From DASVTR01 sp033855775 (GTDB lineage Bacteria; Acidobacteriota; Blastocatellia; Pyrinomonadales; Pyrinomonadaceae): a stretch of 49,438 bases of DNA. A program made the position numbers and the translations under genes. Below are positions 8,907-17,676 of the stretch, in pieces (within the stretch, counting starts at the first letter, position 1; each line of letters starts with the position of its first letter). The stretch spans positions 1-49,438 of the forward strand of contig JAWVFT010000036.1 of the NCBI GenBank assembly GCA_033855775.1, read 5' to 3'. The notes below the pieces were generated by a model that searched no databases, was not told where the DNA came from, and saw nothing but the letters and a program-made list of their open reading frames with translations.

Positions 8907-9485
8907 TCAGGGCCTTGACGGAGACGGCAGACGGCGCATGCCGGGGCCGGAGCGATGGTCTATCATAAAACCGTATTCGACGATGACGTACTGCGAGACT
9001 TCGTGGCCGTCTTTCATCGCGGGCTCGAAGCGAAGGGCGCACGCCGCCTTGACCGCGCTCTCCGTCAAGCCGTCCGGCAATTCCGTGATGGCTTCGACCG
9101 AAGTGACTTTCGAAGACGACGACAGCAAAGCTTTCATGACGACCCTGCCGCTCGTTCCGTTGCTACGCGCTTCGCGCGTGTAATGCGGTTGCGGCCTCGA
9201 CAGTATCTTCGCCTTGGTGTCCACGTCCTTCGGAGAGAAGACTACTTCGTTGGCCGCCACGGAGCGCGTCGGGTCAAGCTCTATGCGCTCGTCAAGGCAT
9301 TGATAGATTTTGTGATTCTGCGTATCCTGCCCAATCTTCGTGACGGATTCAGACTCTTCGGGCGGTGGGACTGGATAAGTCGCCTTAGGCGTTTCGGTCG
9401 AGTGGCGGCCTGCCTGCGCCGCCGCCATTGCCTGGCACAGGCAGACGAGAGAGAGAGTCAAGATGAGCGTTGCGAGGCGCTTCAT
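8907..9485 (-). CDS. Exported TonB C-terminal domain protein
   Basis: A 192-aa protein with a cleavable signal peptide (MKRLATLILTLSLVCLCQAM, then AAAQ) instead of the uncleaved membrane anchor of classical TonB. The C-terminal 90 residues carry the TonB_C fold signature (LSRPQPHYTREARSNGTSG, then VVMKALLSSSSKVTSVE and ALRFEPAMKDG). The Pro segment between anchor and domain is short (YPVPPPEE). Such exported TonB-C proteins are common in Acidobacteriota and need not energise transporters. It lies 19 bp downstream of the DUF2807 lipoprotein gene, so the two are probably co-transcribed. Confidence 0.85.
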   Translation of the reverse strand: MKRLATLILTLSLVCLCQAMAAAQAGRHSTETPKATYPVPPPEESESVTKIGQDTQNHKIYQCLDERIELDPTRSVAANEVVFSPKDVDTKAKILSRPQPHYTREARSNGTSGRVVMKALLSSSSKVTSVEAITELPDGLTESAVKAACALRFEPAMKDGHEVSQYVIVEYGFMIDHRSGPGMRRLPSPSRP

Positions 9486-9504
9486 AATTTCTCCTTAACA
9501 CATA

Positions 9505-10158
9505 TCAGCTTCTCTTGTTGACCGAGGCGGCTCCGCTGACTTCAGGATTGACGGTCTTCGGGTCGCCGTAATAATCGATGCGCGCCGCGCCGCTGGCGGA
9601 GGCGTCGAGTTGCTCCGTGGCGTAGACGTTGACGAAGCCCGCGCCGCTCGATTCGACACTAACCTTCTCGGCGCGCAAATCTTTCGCTTCGATGTTGCTC
9701 GCGCCCGACGTGTCAATGCTCAGCTTTTTAGTCTCGCCCGACAGCGCCAGCTTCGACGCGCCCGAAGAGCCAATCTTCAACTCAGAGTTCTTCAAGCCGG
9801 AGACGTTAATCTTGCTCGCCCCGGAAGTCGAAATCTCTTCCAACTGAGGCACGGTAATCTTCACCGTAATCGCGCGATTGATATTATAACTCTTCCTGCT
9901 GCTGATGTGCAGAACGTTGTCTCTGACTTCGGTGGTGACGAGCGGCAGGATATTGTCGTCGCCCGTAATCTCGATGCTGCGCTCTTTCTGGGCGACAATC
10001 TCGATCTCGTAAGCCCCGGAGACATCGACGGAGAGAAAGCCCGGAACCTCGCGCTTCTCCGTCACGCGATTGCCGGAGCCGCGCACTCCGCCGAACCCGC
10101 CAAAGTGGCAACCGGAAGCGAAGGCCGCCAGTAAAAGTAAACAAGCTAATTTTTTCAT
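9505..10158 (-). CDS. DUF2807 (head-GIN domain) lipoprotein
   Basis: A 217-aa predicted lipoprotein: MKKLACLLLLAAFASGC ends in a lipobox with Cys17. The rest is a right-handed beta-helix-like repeat of the DUF2807 type, with recurring S-G-A turns (TSGASKINVSG, SSGASKLALSG, TSGASNIEAK, SSGAGFVNVY, ASGAARIDYYG). The start has a Met-Lys-Lys signal and lies after a 170-bp gap with an AT-rich promoter-like region. Role unknown; probably surface or outer-membrane associated. Confidence 0.88.
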   Translation of the reverse strand: MKKLACLLLLAAFASGCHFGGFGGVRGSGNRVTEKREVPGFLSVDVSGAYEIEIVAQKERSIEITGDDNILPLVTTEVRDNVLHISSRKSYNINRAITVKITVPQLEEISTSGASKINVSGLKNSELKIGSSGASKLALSGETKKLSIDTSGASNIEAKDLRAEKVSVESSGAGFVNVYATEQLDASASGAARIDYYGDPKTVNPEVSGAASVNKRS

Positions 10159-10333
10159 GTTTTTAATCCTCCGGCGACAGGTTTTGCTGCTCGCCCAAGA
10201 CTTACGCTAATTATCAATTTAATGTTGCTCTAAGTTTGGCGGCTGAACGCGCGCGAGCCGCCCCGTCTGAATTGTTCCATTAGCAGAAACGGCGCGCGGC
10301 AAGTTTTATTAACAACGCAGGAAGAACCTCTCT

Positions 10334-11935
10334 TTAACGGCGCGGCACGTAGGTCAGCCAGAAGTAGACGGCTTGCCCGATGCCGATAAAGAGGCCGATG
10401 AACGCGCCGAACAATTCTATTGTCTTCAAATGTTGCTTGGCGACCGAGAGCACTAGCTCTTCCAATTTCTCGACCGGATATTCCGACACCTTCTTGCGGA
10501 CGATGCCGCCCACATCAAACTCCGCGATAGCGGCGGGCAGCCGTTCGCGCGCCGCCTCCGTGATGCGTTCGGTCAGAGCCGCAGCCGCGCGCTCGACCGC
10601 CTGTGCGGGCAAGGCATCGCGCAGGCGTCCGATGGGCGCGACGAGCAGGCGTTCGACCTGCGCGCTCAAGACGGCGTTGATGGTTCGCGCCGTTTCATCG
10701 CGCGCCAGCACGTCGAGCAATCCTTTCGTCAGAAAGCTCTTCAAGCGCGGGGCGGAATCCGGGTTGAGATGCTGCAAGAGCGCGCGCAAAGTGTGTGGCC
10801 GGAGACGTTCGACCGCATCCGTGGCGTAGGCCGAAACAGAAGTCGAAAGCTCCGCGCCGCGCGCCAGCGCGAGGACGCGCGAGACGACTTCCGTTTTAAT
10901 CAGTTCCAGCTTGTCCGGCGCAATCTGCCCGATTAACTCGTTGACGGGTCGCGCCAGCACGTTATCAATCGTCTCGTTCAGGAAAGCTTCGGCCTGCTGC
11001 TCGAAGGCTTCGCCCTGTAGAAATTCTTCGACGCGGCGCGGCAGCGTCTTGTTGACCATCTCGTCAACTTCCTCGTGAATCTTCTCGCGCGAGACGAAGA
11101 TTTTTTTGAAGAAGGAGAGTTGCGCGTAGTAATCGTCAACCTCGCGTTTAATCAAGCCGCCGAGTTGCAGGCGCGTCTTCTGGCTGGTCGCAATCTCCGC
11201 CAGATGACGCACGATGGGCGGCAGTTGCCGGTCAATCCGCTCCTTGATGAGAGCGACGGTTTCGGGCGTGAACACTTCGGACAAGCTGGCGTTGCTCTGC
11301 GCTAAGTCTTCAAGACGAGCGCCGACGAAATCGCGTATCTTCGCTTCGAGCGCAGGCTCTTTCATCAATCCGCGAAAGCGTTCTTCGATGAAGCCGATGA
11401 CCTTTTCAAAGCTCTCTTCGTTGACCGTCTCGCCAAGGCGACGTGACAGCAGTTGGTCAACGCGGCGGTCTATAAACTGGCCGATGGCGGCGGCTGTCTC
11501 TTCGCTTTTGAGCAGCGCGGCGATGTGCTCCGCGAGGCGATATTGCAGCGACGAGATGGCGTCGAGCACGGGCGCGCGCGCTCCCGAAGGCAAGGCTTCG
11601 ACAAACGACGGATAGCTCGTGTTCAAGAGGTCGTTCGTGTAGGAAGCGACGAAGCCTTCGACCTTGCGGCGAAAGAAATCGGTTTCGAAGAGAGCGTTGA
11701 AGACCGTCTCCTGCGAAACCAGTTCGTTGCCGACGGCGTTGCCGATGGATTCGGCCAGCCGCGCGCGGTGGCGCGGAATCATGCCCTGCGGCCAGATGGT
11801 GAGGCCGAGCAGCTTGACCGAATTGTATGGGTGAAAGAGCATCCAGATGGCCAGCCACGCCGCGCCGTAGCCGTGGACGGCGGCGATGACGATGATGATA
11901 ATGCTCACGGTAATCTTGAAGGTCAGCGGTTCCAA
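10334..11935 (-). CDS. DUF445-family membrane protein
   Basis: A 533-aa protein of the DUF445 family. I choose a TTG start at 11935 (reading MEPLTFKITVSIIIIV), seven bases after GAGGAGG, rather than the longer GTG frame from 11962. An N-terminal membrane segment (residues about 8-32) contains the family signature GAAWLAIWMLFHPY and is followed by LLGLTIWPQGMIPRHRARLA. A long helical middle region follows, and a C-terminal membrane helix (FGAFIGLFIGIGQAVYFWL) closes the protein. The family function is unknown. The gene follows the sulfate-type ABC cluster but is separated from it by a large repeat hairpin. Confidence 0.85.
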   Translation of the reverse strand: MEPLTFKITVSIIIIVIAAVHGYGAAWLAIWMLFHPYNSVKLLGLTIWPQGMIPRHRARLAESIGNAVGNELVSQETVFNALFETDFFRRKVEGFVASYTNDLLNTSYPSFVEALPSGARAPVLDAISSLQYRLAEHIAALLKSEETAAAIGQFIDRRVDQLLSRRLGETVNEESFEKVIGFIEERFRGLMKEPALEAKIRDFVGARLEDLAQSNASLSEVFTPETVALIKERIDRQLPPIVRHLAEIATSQKTRLQLGGLIKREVDDYYAQLSFFKKIFVSREKIHEEVDEMVNKTLPRRVEEFLQGEAFEQQAEAFLNETIDNVLARPVNELIGQIAPDKLELIKTEVVSRVLALARGAELSTSVSAYATDAVERLRPHTLRALLQHLNPDSAPRLKSFLTKGLLDVLARDETARTINAVLSAQVERLLVAPIGRLRDALPAQAVERAAAALTERITEAARERLPAAIAEFDVGGIVRKKVSEYPVEKLEELVLSVAKQHLKTIELFGAFIGLFIGIGQAVYFWLTYVPRR

Positions 11936-12009
11936 ACAGAGACCTCCTCTGCCATAGCGCACGCGAAGTTTGGAGGGAACACCTTGATGCTAATCAAAAC
12001 GGCGGGACA

Positions 12010-12176
12010 AGTAAAGAAGTGATGAGTGACAAGCAGCGAGTGACGAGCAAGAAAAAGAAGCGATGAGCAAAAGAAGCGGCGAGTGATAAGCGATGAATAA
12101 GTAGCAAGCGATGGCTTGCTACTCGTCATTCATTATTCGTCACTCGTCACCAACTCGTCACTTGTCACTGCTTTAC
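12010..12176. repeat. GTGACGAG-type inverted repeat element with nested hairpin
   Basis: Arms of degenerate 7-8 bp units (GTGATGAG, GTGACAAG, GTGACGAG) at about 12010-12050 read as the reverse complement of about 12142-12176, both bounded by GTAAAG. Inside lies a perfect 10-bp stem with a 4-base loop (12100-12109 with 12114-12123). The right arm runs into the stop codon of the ABC ATPase gene. It can fold into a cruciform or a long RNA hairpin and may end transcription of the ABC operon, but there is no clean T-run. Confidence 0.75.
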
Positions 12177-13567
12177 TTCTTTTCAACGCTGATGATTTTT
12201 CCAGCGCGCTCGGAGGCGAGCGTGTAGTTGGGGAGGATGCGGAAGGCGCGGAGGCCGACGGCCACGCGGTCGCCGATGCGGAGGCGCGTGCGGGCGGCTT
12301 CGGATTTCGGGCGGGTGACGACGATGGGAATGCCGGTTCGCTTTTCCGGCGTGGTGATGGTGACGTTGTAGAGCGCGGGAGCGCCAGCCGCGTTGGCGGG
12401 CCGCGCCGCCAGGTCGAGCCGCAACGTGAGCCGTTCGTATGCCCCGACGAAATGAATCTCTTCGATGAGGCCGTTCGACAGGCGGCGACACTGTTCGGGA
12501 AATTCTCCGTCCAAGCTCAGGCACACATCTTCCGGACGGAAGACGAGCTTGACGGCTTGCCCGTCACGAAATTTAGCAGTCTCTTCGTCCGCCGGAATCG
12601 TCGCCGTCCCCAACTCGACCGCGCCTCCGCCGACGACGCCGAGCAACAGATTCGCCGCGCCGAGAAACGTCGCCACATACTCCGTCTCAGGCTTGTTGTA
12701 AACCTCGTCGGGCGTGCCAATCTGCTCGATGCGCCCGGCGTTGATGACGGCGATGCGGTCGCCGAGTTCGAGAGCTTCCTCCTGATCGTGCGTGATGAAG
12801 ATGGCGGGGACTTGCACTTGCTTGAGCAGGGCGTGGATTTCTCGTCGGAGGCGCACGCGCGTTTGCGCGTCGAGCGCGCCGAAAGGCTCGTCGAAGAGCA
12901 GGACCTGCGGCTTGTAGGCGAGCGTGCGGGCGATGGCGACGCGCTGCTGCTGGCCGCCGGAAAGCTGCGACGGATATTTCCTGCGATGCTCTTCGAGCTT
13001 GACGAGTTCGATTAAACTATTGACCGTCTCCTTAATCTGTTTGCGCTCGTGACGGCGAGCGCGGATAGTTGATGGAAACGACACCAGGCGGATGATAGAC
13101 GTTAAAAGCACTCCGACAATTGACCCTAAGAATTGTCCTAAAAACGCCAAGCCTTTAATCTCTTTGGGAGCGCGCAGGCGGATACGCAGGCCGTAGCCGA
13201 TGTTCTGTTCGACGGTCATGCGGGGAAAGAGCGCGTAGGCTTGGAAGATGACGCCGACGCCGCGCTCGCGCGCCGGCAATTCCGTCACTTCCTTGCCGTG
13301 CAAAAAGACGCGGCCCGTGTCAGGCTCTTCCAGCCCGGCGATGATGCGCAGGATGGTCGTCTTGCCGCTGCCCGAAGCTCCGAGCAGGACGAGCGATTCG
13401 CCTTGCGCGACATCGAAATCTATGTCTTCGAGCACGCGCGTCCCCTTGAAGCTCTTGCTCACGCCGCGCACGCTGGCCGCCGCCTCGCCGCGCGACTTTG
13501 CGACAGGCGCGCTTTCGCTTGCTTGCTCTTCACCGCCGAAAATCGTCGTGAACTCTTCCGACTGCAT
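12173..13567 (-). CDS. cysA: Sulfate/thiosulfate-type ABC importer ATPase with an inserted segment
   Basis: ATPase of a CysA-like importer (464 aa from ATG 13567). Walker A GASGSGKTT, Q-loop VIFQAYALFPRMTVEQNI, signature LSGGQQQRVAIART, Walker B VLLFDEPFGALD and the switch His in ITHDQEEAL are all present. The C-terminal 150 residues form the regulatory TOBE-like region. Unusual: about 40-45 residues, partly hydrophobic (IKGLAFLGQFLGSIVGVLL), are inserted between NIGYGLRIRLR and ETVNSLIELVKL, where CysA normally has a short linker. The frame is intact, so this is an insertion rather than a frameshift. The permease and binding-protein genes lie upstream in the same orientation. Confidence 0.9.
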   Translation of the reverse strand: MQSEEFTTIFGGEEQASESAPVAKSRGEAAASVRGVSKSFKGTRVLEDIDFDVAQGESLVLLGASGSGKTTILRIIAGLEEPDTGRVFLHGKEVTELPARERGVGVIFQAYALFPRMTVEQNIGYGLRIRLRAPKEIKGLAFLGQFLGSIVGVLLTSIIRLVSFPSTIRARRHERKQIKETVNSLIELVKLEEHRRKYPSQLSGGQQQRVAIARTLAYKPQVLLFDEPFGALDAQTRVRLRREIHALLKQVQVPAIFITHDQEEALELGDRIAVINAGRIEQIGTPDEVYNKPETEYVATFLGAANLLLGVVGGGAVELGTATIPADEETAKFRDGQAVKLVFRPEDVCLSLDGEFPEQCRRLSNGLIEEIHFVGAYERLTLRLDLAARPANAAGAPALYNVTITTPEKRTGIPIVVTRPKSEAARTRLRIGDRVAVGLRAFRILPNYTLASERAGKIISVEKK

Positions 13568-13664
13568 AATCAACCGAACGATGCCTGATGAATGCTGAAC
13601 GATGAATGACGGGCGAGCGATTTATCGTTTACGCGTTCCGTGTTTCGACTTCCGACTTCATTCG

Positions 13665-14501
13665 CTATTCCGTGTCCAGCCAGTCGCGCGCGAAAAAGAG
13701 AATGCTGAAGATGACGAAGGAGAAGAGCGCGAGCACGATGGCGACAGCGTTGGCGGCTTCAACCTGTCCTTCGTTGAACTTGGCGAAGATGTAGAGCGGC
13801 GCGGTCTGCGTTCGCAAAGCCAGATTGCCGGAGACGAGAATCGTCGAGCCAAACTCGCCGACCGCCCGCGCGAAAGTCAGGAGCGCGCCCGTCACAATAG
13901 CGCCGCGCAAAGATGGCAACGTGACGTGCCAGAAGGTTTGCCAGCGCGTCGCCCCGATGGTCGCCGAAGCCTCTTCGAGCGAACGGCTCATCGTGTCGAA
14001 GACGGGCTTGATGACGCCGAACGCGAGCGGGAACGTGACGAAGATGTTCGCCAGAATAATCGCAAAGGCCGTGAACATGACCTGCACGCCATACGGCGCA
14101 ATCAGGCGACCGAGCACGCCGTACGGCCCCCACAGCAGCAGCAGCGCGAAGCCCGCGACCGCCGTCGGAATCGCCGTCGGCAGCGAGATGATAACAATGA
14201 GAGCCGTGCGCCCCGGAAAGTTGTAGCGCGAGAGAACGTAGGCCGCGAACAGCCCGAAGATGACGTTGAAGACGGTCGCCCAGAAGCTCGTCACGACCGA
14301 CAACTCAAGCGCGAAGATGGCCTCCGGCGCAGTCAAAGCAGCCCAGAAACTTCCCAGGCCCTTGTTCGTCCCGAAGATAAAAATCGAAGCCAGCGGCAAC
14401 AAAATGAGCGGCAGCATAATCGCCACCATCGCCGCAATGCTCAAGGGCCGCGCCACATCGAACCCGCGCACATGCCTGAATGTTGAAAGGGCTGAACTCA
14501 T
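13665..14501 (-). CDS. Sulfate/thiosulfate-type ABC importer permease
   Basis: A 278-aa inner-membrane permease with about six helices, like CysT/CysW. The EAA loop that docks with the ATPase is LEEASATIGATRWQTFWHV. It is followed by the family segment LTFARAVGEFGSTILVSGN. The start at 14501 (MSSALSTFRHV) removes an upstream stretch encoded by the intergenic repeat. Only one permease gene is present where Escherichia coli has CysT and CysW, so it may work as a homodimer. The ATPase gene lies 97 bp downstream and the binding-protein gene 99 bp upstream across a repeat hairpin. Confidence 0.9.
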   Translation of the reverse strand: MSSALSTFRHVRGFDVARPLSIAAMVAIMLPLILLPLASIFIFGTNKGLGSFWAALTAPEAIFALELSVVTSFWATVFNVIFGLFAAYVLSRYNFPGRTALIVIISLPTAIPTAVAGFALLLLWGPYGVLGRLIAPYGVQVMFTAFAIILANIFVTFPLAFGVIKPVFDTMSRSLEEASATIGATRWQTFWHVTLPSLRGAIVTGALLTFARAVGEFGSTILVSGNLALRTQTAPLYIFAKFNEGQVEAANAVAIVLALFSFVIFSILFFARDWLDTE

Positions 14502-14508
14502 AAAATCA

Positions 14509-14607
14509 GTGACGAGTGACGAGCAGCGAGTGACGAGCAAGCAGCCAACGCTCAGAATTGAGCATTTGGTTTTAGCTTGTCACTCGCTGCTCGTCCCTTG
14601 TCATTTG
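14509..14607. repeat. GTGACGAG-type inverted repeat element
   Basis: The left arm (14509-14542) holds GTGACGAGTGACGAGCAGCG and continuing units. The right arm (14575-14607) is its near reverse complement. The 32-base loop contains a smaller palindrome, GCTCAGAATTGAGC. The right arm includes the stop codon and last codons of the sulfate-binding-protein gene, so the element lies between binding-protein and permease coding regions and may tune their relative expression. Confidence 0.8.
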
Positions 14608-15671
14608 CTTTTCTGCACCTGATCGCGGAAGACGCGCTCGATGATTTCGGGGTAGGCTCTGGACCAGCCGCCGAGATATTCGACCGTGAAGGGCATCTTG
14701 ATTTCGGCAAACCCTTTGTTGTCGTTGTTGAGAGCCTCGTTGGTGATGGAGCGAAAATTGTATTTGACGAAGGCGCGCTGCGCATCTTCGCTCCACAGGT
14801 ATTCGACGAAGGCTTTGATTAAGGATCGCTCCTGCTCCGTGACGTTGCGGTCGATGATGACCGCCGGATGCTCGCTGAAGATGGTGGATTCGGGAACAAC
14901 CATTTCGATTTCCGCGCCCGCCTGCTGCATCAACAAGCCTTCGAGTTCGTAGGTGATGAGGGCGTCGCCGTAGCCCGTCTCAAACTGCGTGCGGGCCTCG
15001 CGCGCCGAACCCGGCGTCGCAATCACGTTGCGCCAGATGTCCTTCAAAGTCTTGACGGCGCGGGCCTCGTCGCGCCCGCCCGTTTGCGCTTCCGACTTCT
15101 TCAACTCCGAGCCGTAGATGGCGAGCACAGACCACTGCGCGCCGCCGGAGCTAACGGGGTCTGGATGAATCACCTTGACGCCCGGCTTGGCCAGGTCTGC
15201 GAAGTCGCGTATCCCTTTCGGATTGCCGCGACGGACGAGAATGACGAAGGGCGTTTTGTTGACGATGCCGCGATTCTGGAAGGAGCGCCAGTCGGAGGTG
15301 ACGAAGCCGCCTTGCTGCAAGCGGTCAACGTCGCGCTCGATGGAGAGAATCGCCACGTCCGCCGGAACGCCCGCGATAATCTGGTTGGTCACAGTTTCCG
15401 ACCCGGCGAACGATGAGACGAAATGCACGTCCTCGCCGTGCTCCTGCTTCCACTTCGCGGCGAAGCTTGGAAAGATAGCTTTCTCCAAAGACTCCTTCAT
15501 CACGGAGAAGCCGTAGACGGTGATGGTGCGGCTGCCCGCGTTGGTCGCCGGAGGCTTCGGCAAACAACTGCTCAACACGAGCGTCGAGAACAACGCGCAG
15601 ACCAGCAACACTCGCCACTCTCGCCGCGCTTGAAATCGCGCTTGAGCAGTTCGACTATTTTTCATCGCCAT
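14601..15671 (-). CDS. Sulfate-binding lipoprotein of the ABC importer
   Basis: A 356-aa substrate-binding protein of the Sbp/CysP family. The signal ends in a lipobox (STLVLSSC), so it is tethered to the membrane. Family landmarks in order are VYGFSVMKESLEKAIFPSF, SSFAGSETVTNQIIAGVPAD, VRRGNPKGIRDFADLAKPG and HPDPVSSGGAQWSVLAIYG, which in Sbp shapes the oxyanion site. ATG 15671 and ATG 15665 both have AAGGA-like sites in front. ModA-type molybdate binding was considered but fits less well. The last codons lie in a repeat arm. Confidence 0.9.
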   Translation of the reverse strand: MAMKNSRTAQARFQARREWRVLLVCALFSTLVLSSCLPKPPATNAGSRTITVYGFSVMKESLEKAIFPSFAAKWKQEHGEDVHFVSSFAGSETVTNQIIAGVPADVAILSIERDVDRLQQGGFVTSDWRSFQNRGIVNKTPFVILVRRGNPKGIRDFADLAKPGVKVIHPDPVSSGGAQWSVLAIYGSELKKSEAQTGGRDEARAVKTLKDIWRNVIATPGSAREARTQFETGYGDALITYELEGLLMQQAGAEIEMVVPESTIFSEHPAVIIDRNVTEQERSLIKAFVEYLWSEDAQRAFVKYNFRSITNEALNNDNKGFAEIKMPFTVEYLGGWSRAYPEIIERVFRDQVQKSK

Positions 15672-15867
15672 TCCTTTATCCTTAGTCGCTCGACACAATC
15701 GCCGTCGTCTACGTCTTTTGGGTGCAGTGAGCCTTCGTCAGGAATCAAGCCCTTCCGCTTCGTCCGAGTTCCGTTCAACGCTTCGTTTTAAGTTGCTTTG
15801 GTAAGGCGTCTCTATAACATACCCTTGAGGATTTCGGAAAGCAATTTTTAGACGCTCAGACCTTGAG

Positions 15868-16758
15868 CTAGCTTTCCCGGCTCGATGTTGGCGGAAAGAT
15901 TTCTTTCGCTTCGCCGTTGAGTTCCAGCAACAAGCGCGCGGAGGCCCGCGCCTGCGCTTCCCAGGCCAGCGCGATTCTGCCGAGCGAGACGGCGCTGGAT
16001 TGATGCCGCCTGGCCCAGAGGCTCGCCTCCGCCGCCAGCCATTCGAGCATCCCGCTCGCGTTCTGGCCGAAGAGCGAGCGCAAGATGAACGCTCGTTCGC
16101 CGAGTCTCAGGCCGAGTCCGAGGCGTCGCGCCGCGCGGCTCAAATCCGCCCGCGTTAAAATCATCCCGCTGCGCACGGGAGCCAGCAGCGATTGCATAAA
16201 CTCCCCGACTTCGCCGCGACGCGGGTCAACGAGCGCGGAAGCAGCGCGCAAGTGCAAAGGCAGAGACGCGGGCCGCCCCGTCGCCTCCGCTTCCGCCAGC
16301 AAAGCCTTCATCAAGAGTTCGCTCCAACGACGATAAAACGGCGCGGCCACATCATCGAGCTTGATGAGATAAACGGGCAACCAACTCAACAAGTGCTCCC
16401 ACAGAAAAGCCTTGCGCGCTCGCTCCCAATCCGCGCCCTGCGCTCTCTCGCCTTCAGCCTTCGCCAGTTCGCACAAGCGCGCGTAGAACGCCAACATCAA
16501 AGCCAAGTGGTCGGCTTCCGCCGGGGGCGGCTGCGGCGAGAGAGCGCGCCAGAAGCCCGCGATGCGGTCGCGCGCCTCGCCGCCGAGCATTCCTTCCGCG
16601 CCCAGATAAACAGAGGCGTAAGGATAAAGCTGAAAGACGAAAAGCTCTGTATGCTCGTCAGCCGTGGGCGGCGGCCCAAGCTCTAAAGCTTCGGCCACGC
16701 GCACGGCTTCTGTGCCCGGAGGCTCGGCCAGCACGGCGAGCGCGCGAAAGAGTTCCAT
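15868..16758 (-). CDS. TorD-family molybdoenzyme maturation chaperone
   Basis: A 296-aa all-helical protein resembling TorD/DmsD/NarJ chaperones, which bind a molybdoenzyme apoprotein during cofactor insertion. Supporting segments are LFVFQLYPYASVYLGAEGML near residue 40, DHLALMLAFYARLCELA, and FLWEHLLSWLPVYLIKL with the His/Trp arrangement typical of the family. The start is only 9 bp after the TIR gene stop, and the molybdoenzyme gene is two genes upstream, so this is the last gene of that operon. The C-terminal 100 residues extend beyond the usual TorD length. The family call rests on motif pattern and context. Confidence 0.75.
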   Translation of the reverse strand: MELFRALAVLAEPPGTEAVRVAEALELGPPPTADEHTELFVFQLYPYASVYLGAEGMLGGEARDRIAGFWRALSPQPPPAEADHLALMLAFYARLCELAKAEGERAQGADWERARKAFLWEHLLSWLPVYLIKLDDVAAPFYRRWSELLMKALLAEAEATGRPASLPLHLRAASALVDPRRGEVGEFMQSLLAPVRSGMILTRADLSRAARRLGLGLRLGERAFILRSLFGQNASGMLEWLAAEASLWARRHQSSAVSLGRIALAWEAQARASARLLLELNGEAKEIFPPTSSRES

Positions 16759-16767
16759 CCGTCAGCC

Positions 16768-17652
16768 CTACTTATTGACGTGCTTGATGAGCACACTGAT
16801 GAAGCCGCCAACGGCGAAGACGATGCCAGAATAAAGCCTTATCTGCACGCTCGTCCCCGTTGAAGAAGTGTAAGGAAGAAATCCGACCATGGTCAGAATC
16901 GCCCTGATGGGCGCTGCGAAAACGATGTACCCAAGGGCGCCCGCGAAGAGGGCTTTCCCCACGGCCTCTCCCATGACCGCCGACGAGGAAGGTTTCGGCT
17001 TAAAGGCAGACCCGCCGGGCGCAGGAGTTGAAGCCGGAAGGTTGACCTTTGGCGGAGGCGGAGCAACGTCGGCGGGAGGAACAACAATAGGAGCAACTAT
17101 CTTCTGGCCTTCGTCAATTGCCAGAGGCTTGGTTGGAGGCTCAGCAGGCAAAGCTGGGCTGTCGTGGCTCTCAAGGGCTGCGCGCGGCTGTGTCCCGATG
17201 AGAGATGAAGGCAAAGCTTTTTCCATCTGCCGGTAATAGCGGTCGTCGGGCATGCGGTATCGCATCACTGCCTGAACCGCGCCCATGCGCAATTCAAGCC
17301 CTTCCGGCAAAGGAGTCTCTTCCAGGTGGACGGCGATGAACTGCTTGCTGCGATTGATGGCGAAATTGATTTCGTCCCTGACGTTTTTCGACTTGCCGGC
17401 GCGCGGGCTGATGAAGACCAAAAACAACGAACACTCGTTCAGAGCTTTGGCGACCTCATCCGGCCATTCGTTTCCGGGGTCAATGCCTTCGTCATACCAG
17501 ATGCGAAAGCCGAGGCGATGAAGCCGTTCGATTTCGGCGTAGACGATGCGACTGTCCGCGTGCGAGTAGCTGACGAAGATGAAAGGCTCCGCGCCGACGT
17601 AAGCCTCGAAAGGCGGCTGTAAAGGATGCTCCGTGCCTGTGTCGTTCATCAT
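16768..17652 (-). CDS. TIR-domain protein with C-terminal membrane helices
   Basis: A 294-aa protein. Residues about 23-150 are a TIR domain: FIFVSYSHADSRIVYAEI (box 1), RIWYDEGIDPGNEWPDEV (box 2 region) and LFLVFISPRAGKSKNVRDE. A Glu near residue 66 lies where NAD-cleaving TIR domains carry their catalytic Glu, though I cannot align it exactly. A Pro/Ala-rich linker (about 160-225) leads to two predicted membrane helices (ALFAGALGYIVFAAPIRAIL and IVFAVGGFISVLI). It sits between the molybdoenzyme and its chaperone with gaps of 24 and 9 bp, so it is co-transcribed with them. Signalling or NAD hydrolysis are both possible. Confidence 0.88.
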   Translation of the reverse strand: MMNDTGTEHPLQPPFEAYVGAEPFIFVSYSHADSRIVYAEIERLHRLGFRIWYDEGIDPGNEWPDEVAKALNECSLFLVFISPRAGKSKNVRDEINFAINRSKQFIAVHLEETPLPEGLELRMGAVQAVMRYRMPDDRYYRQMEKALPSSLIGTQPRAALESHDSPALPAEPPTKPLAIDEGQKIVAPIVVPPADVAPPPPKVNLPASTPAPGGSAFKPKPSSSAVMGEAVGKALFAGALGYIVFAAPIRAILTMVGFLPYTSSTGTSVQIRLYSGIVFAVGGFISVLIKHVNK

Positions 17653-17676
17653 CGCCTTTCGGATAACAACCGCTCG

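Noticed and set aside
14601..15671. Molybdate-binding protein ModA feeding the neighbouring molybdoenzyme
   Set aside because: The sequence follows the Sbp/CysP pattern, including DPVSSGGAQW and VRRGNPKGIRDF, rather than ModA.
16768..17652. Thoeris or other TIR defence system
   Set aside because: No ThsA, SLOG or other defence partner lies nearby; its neighbours are molybdoenzyme genes.
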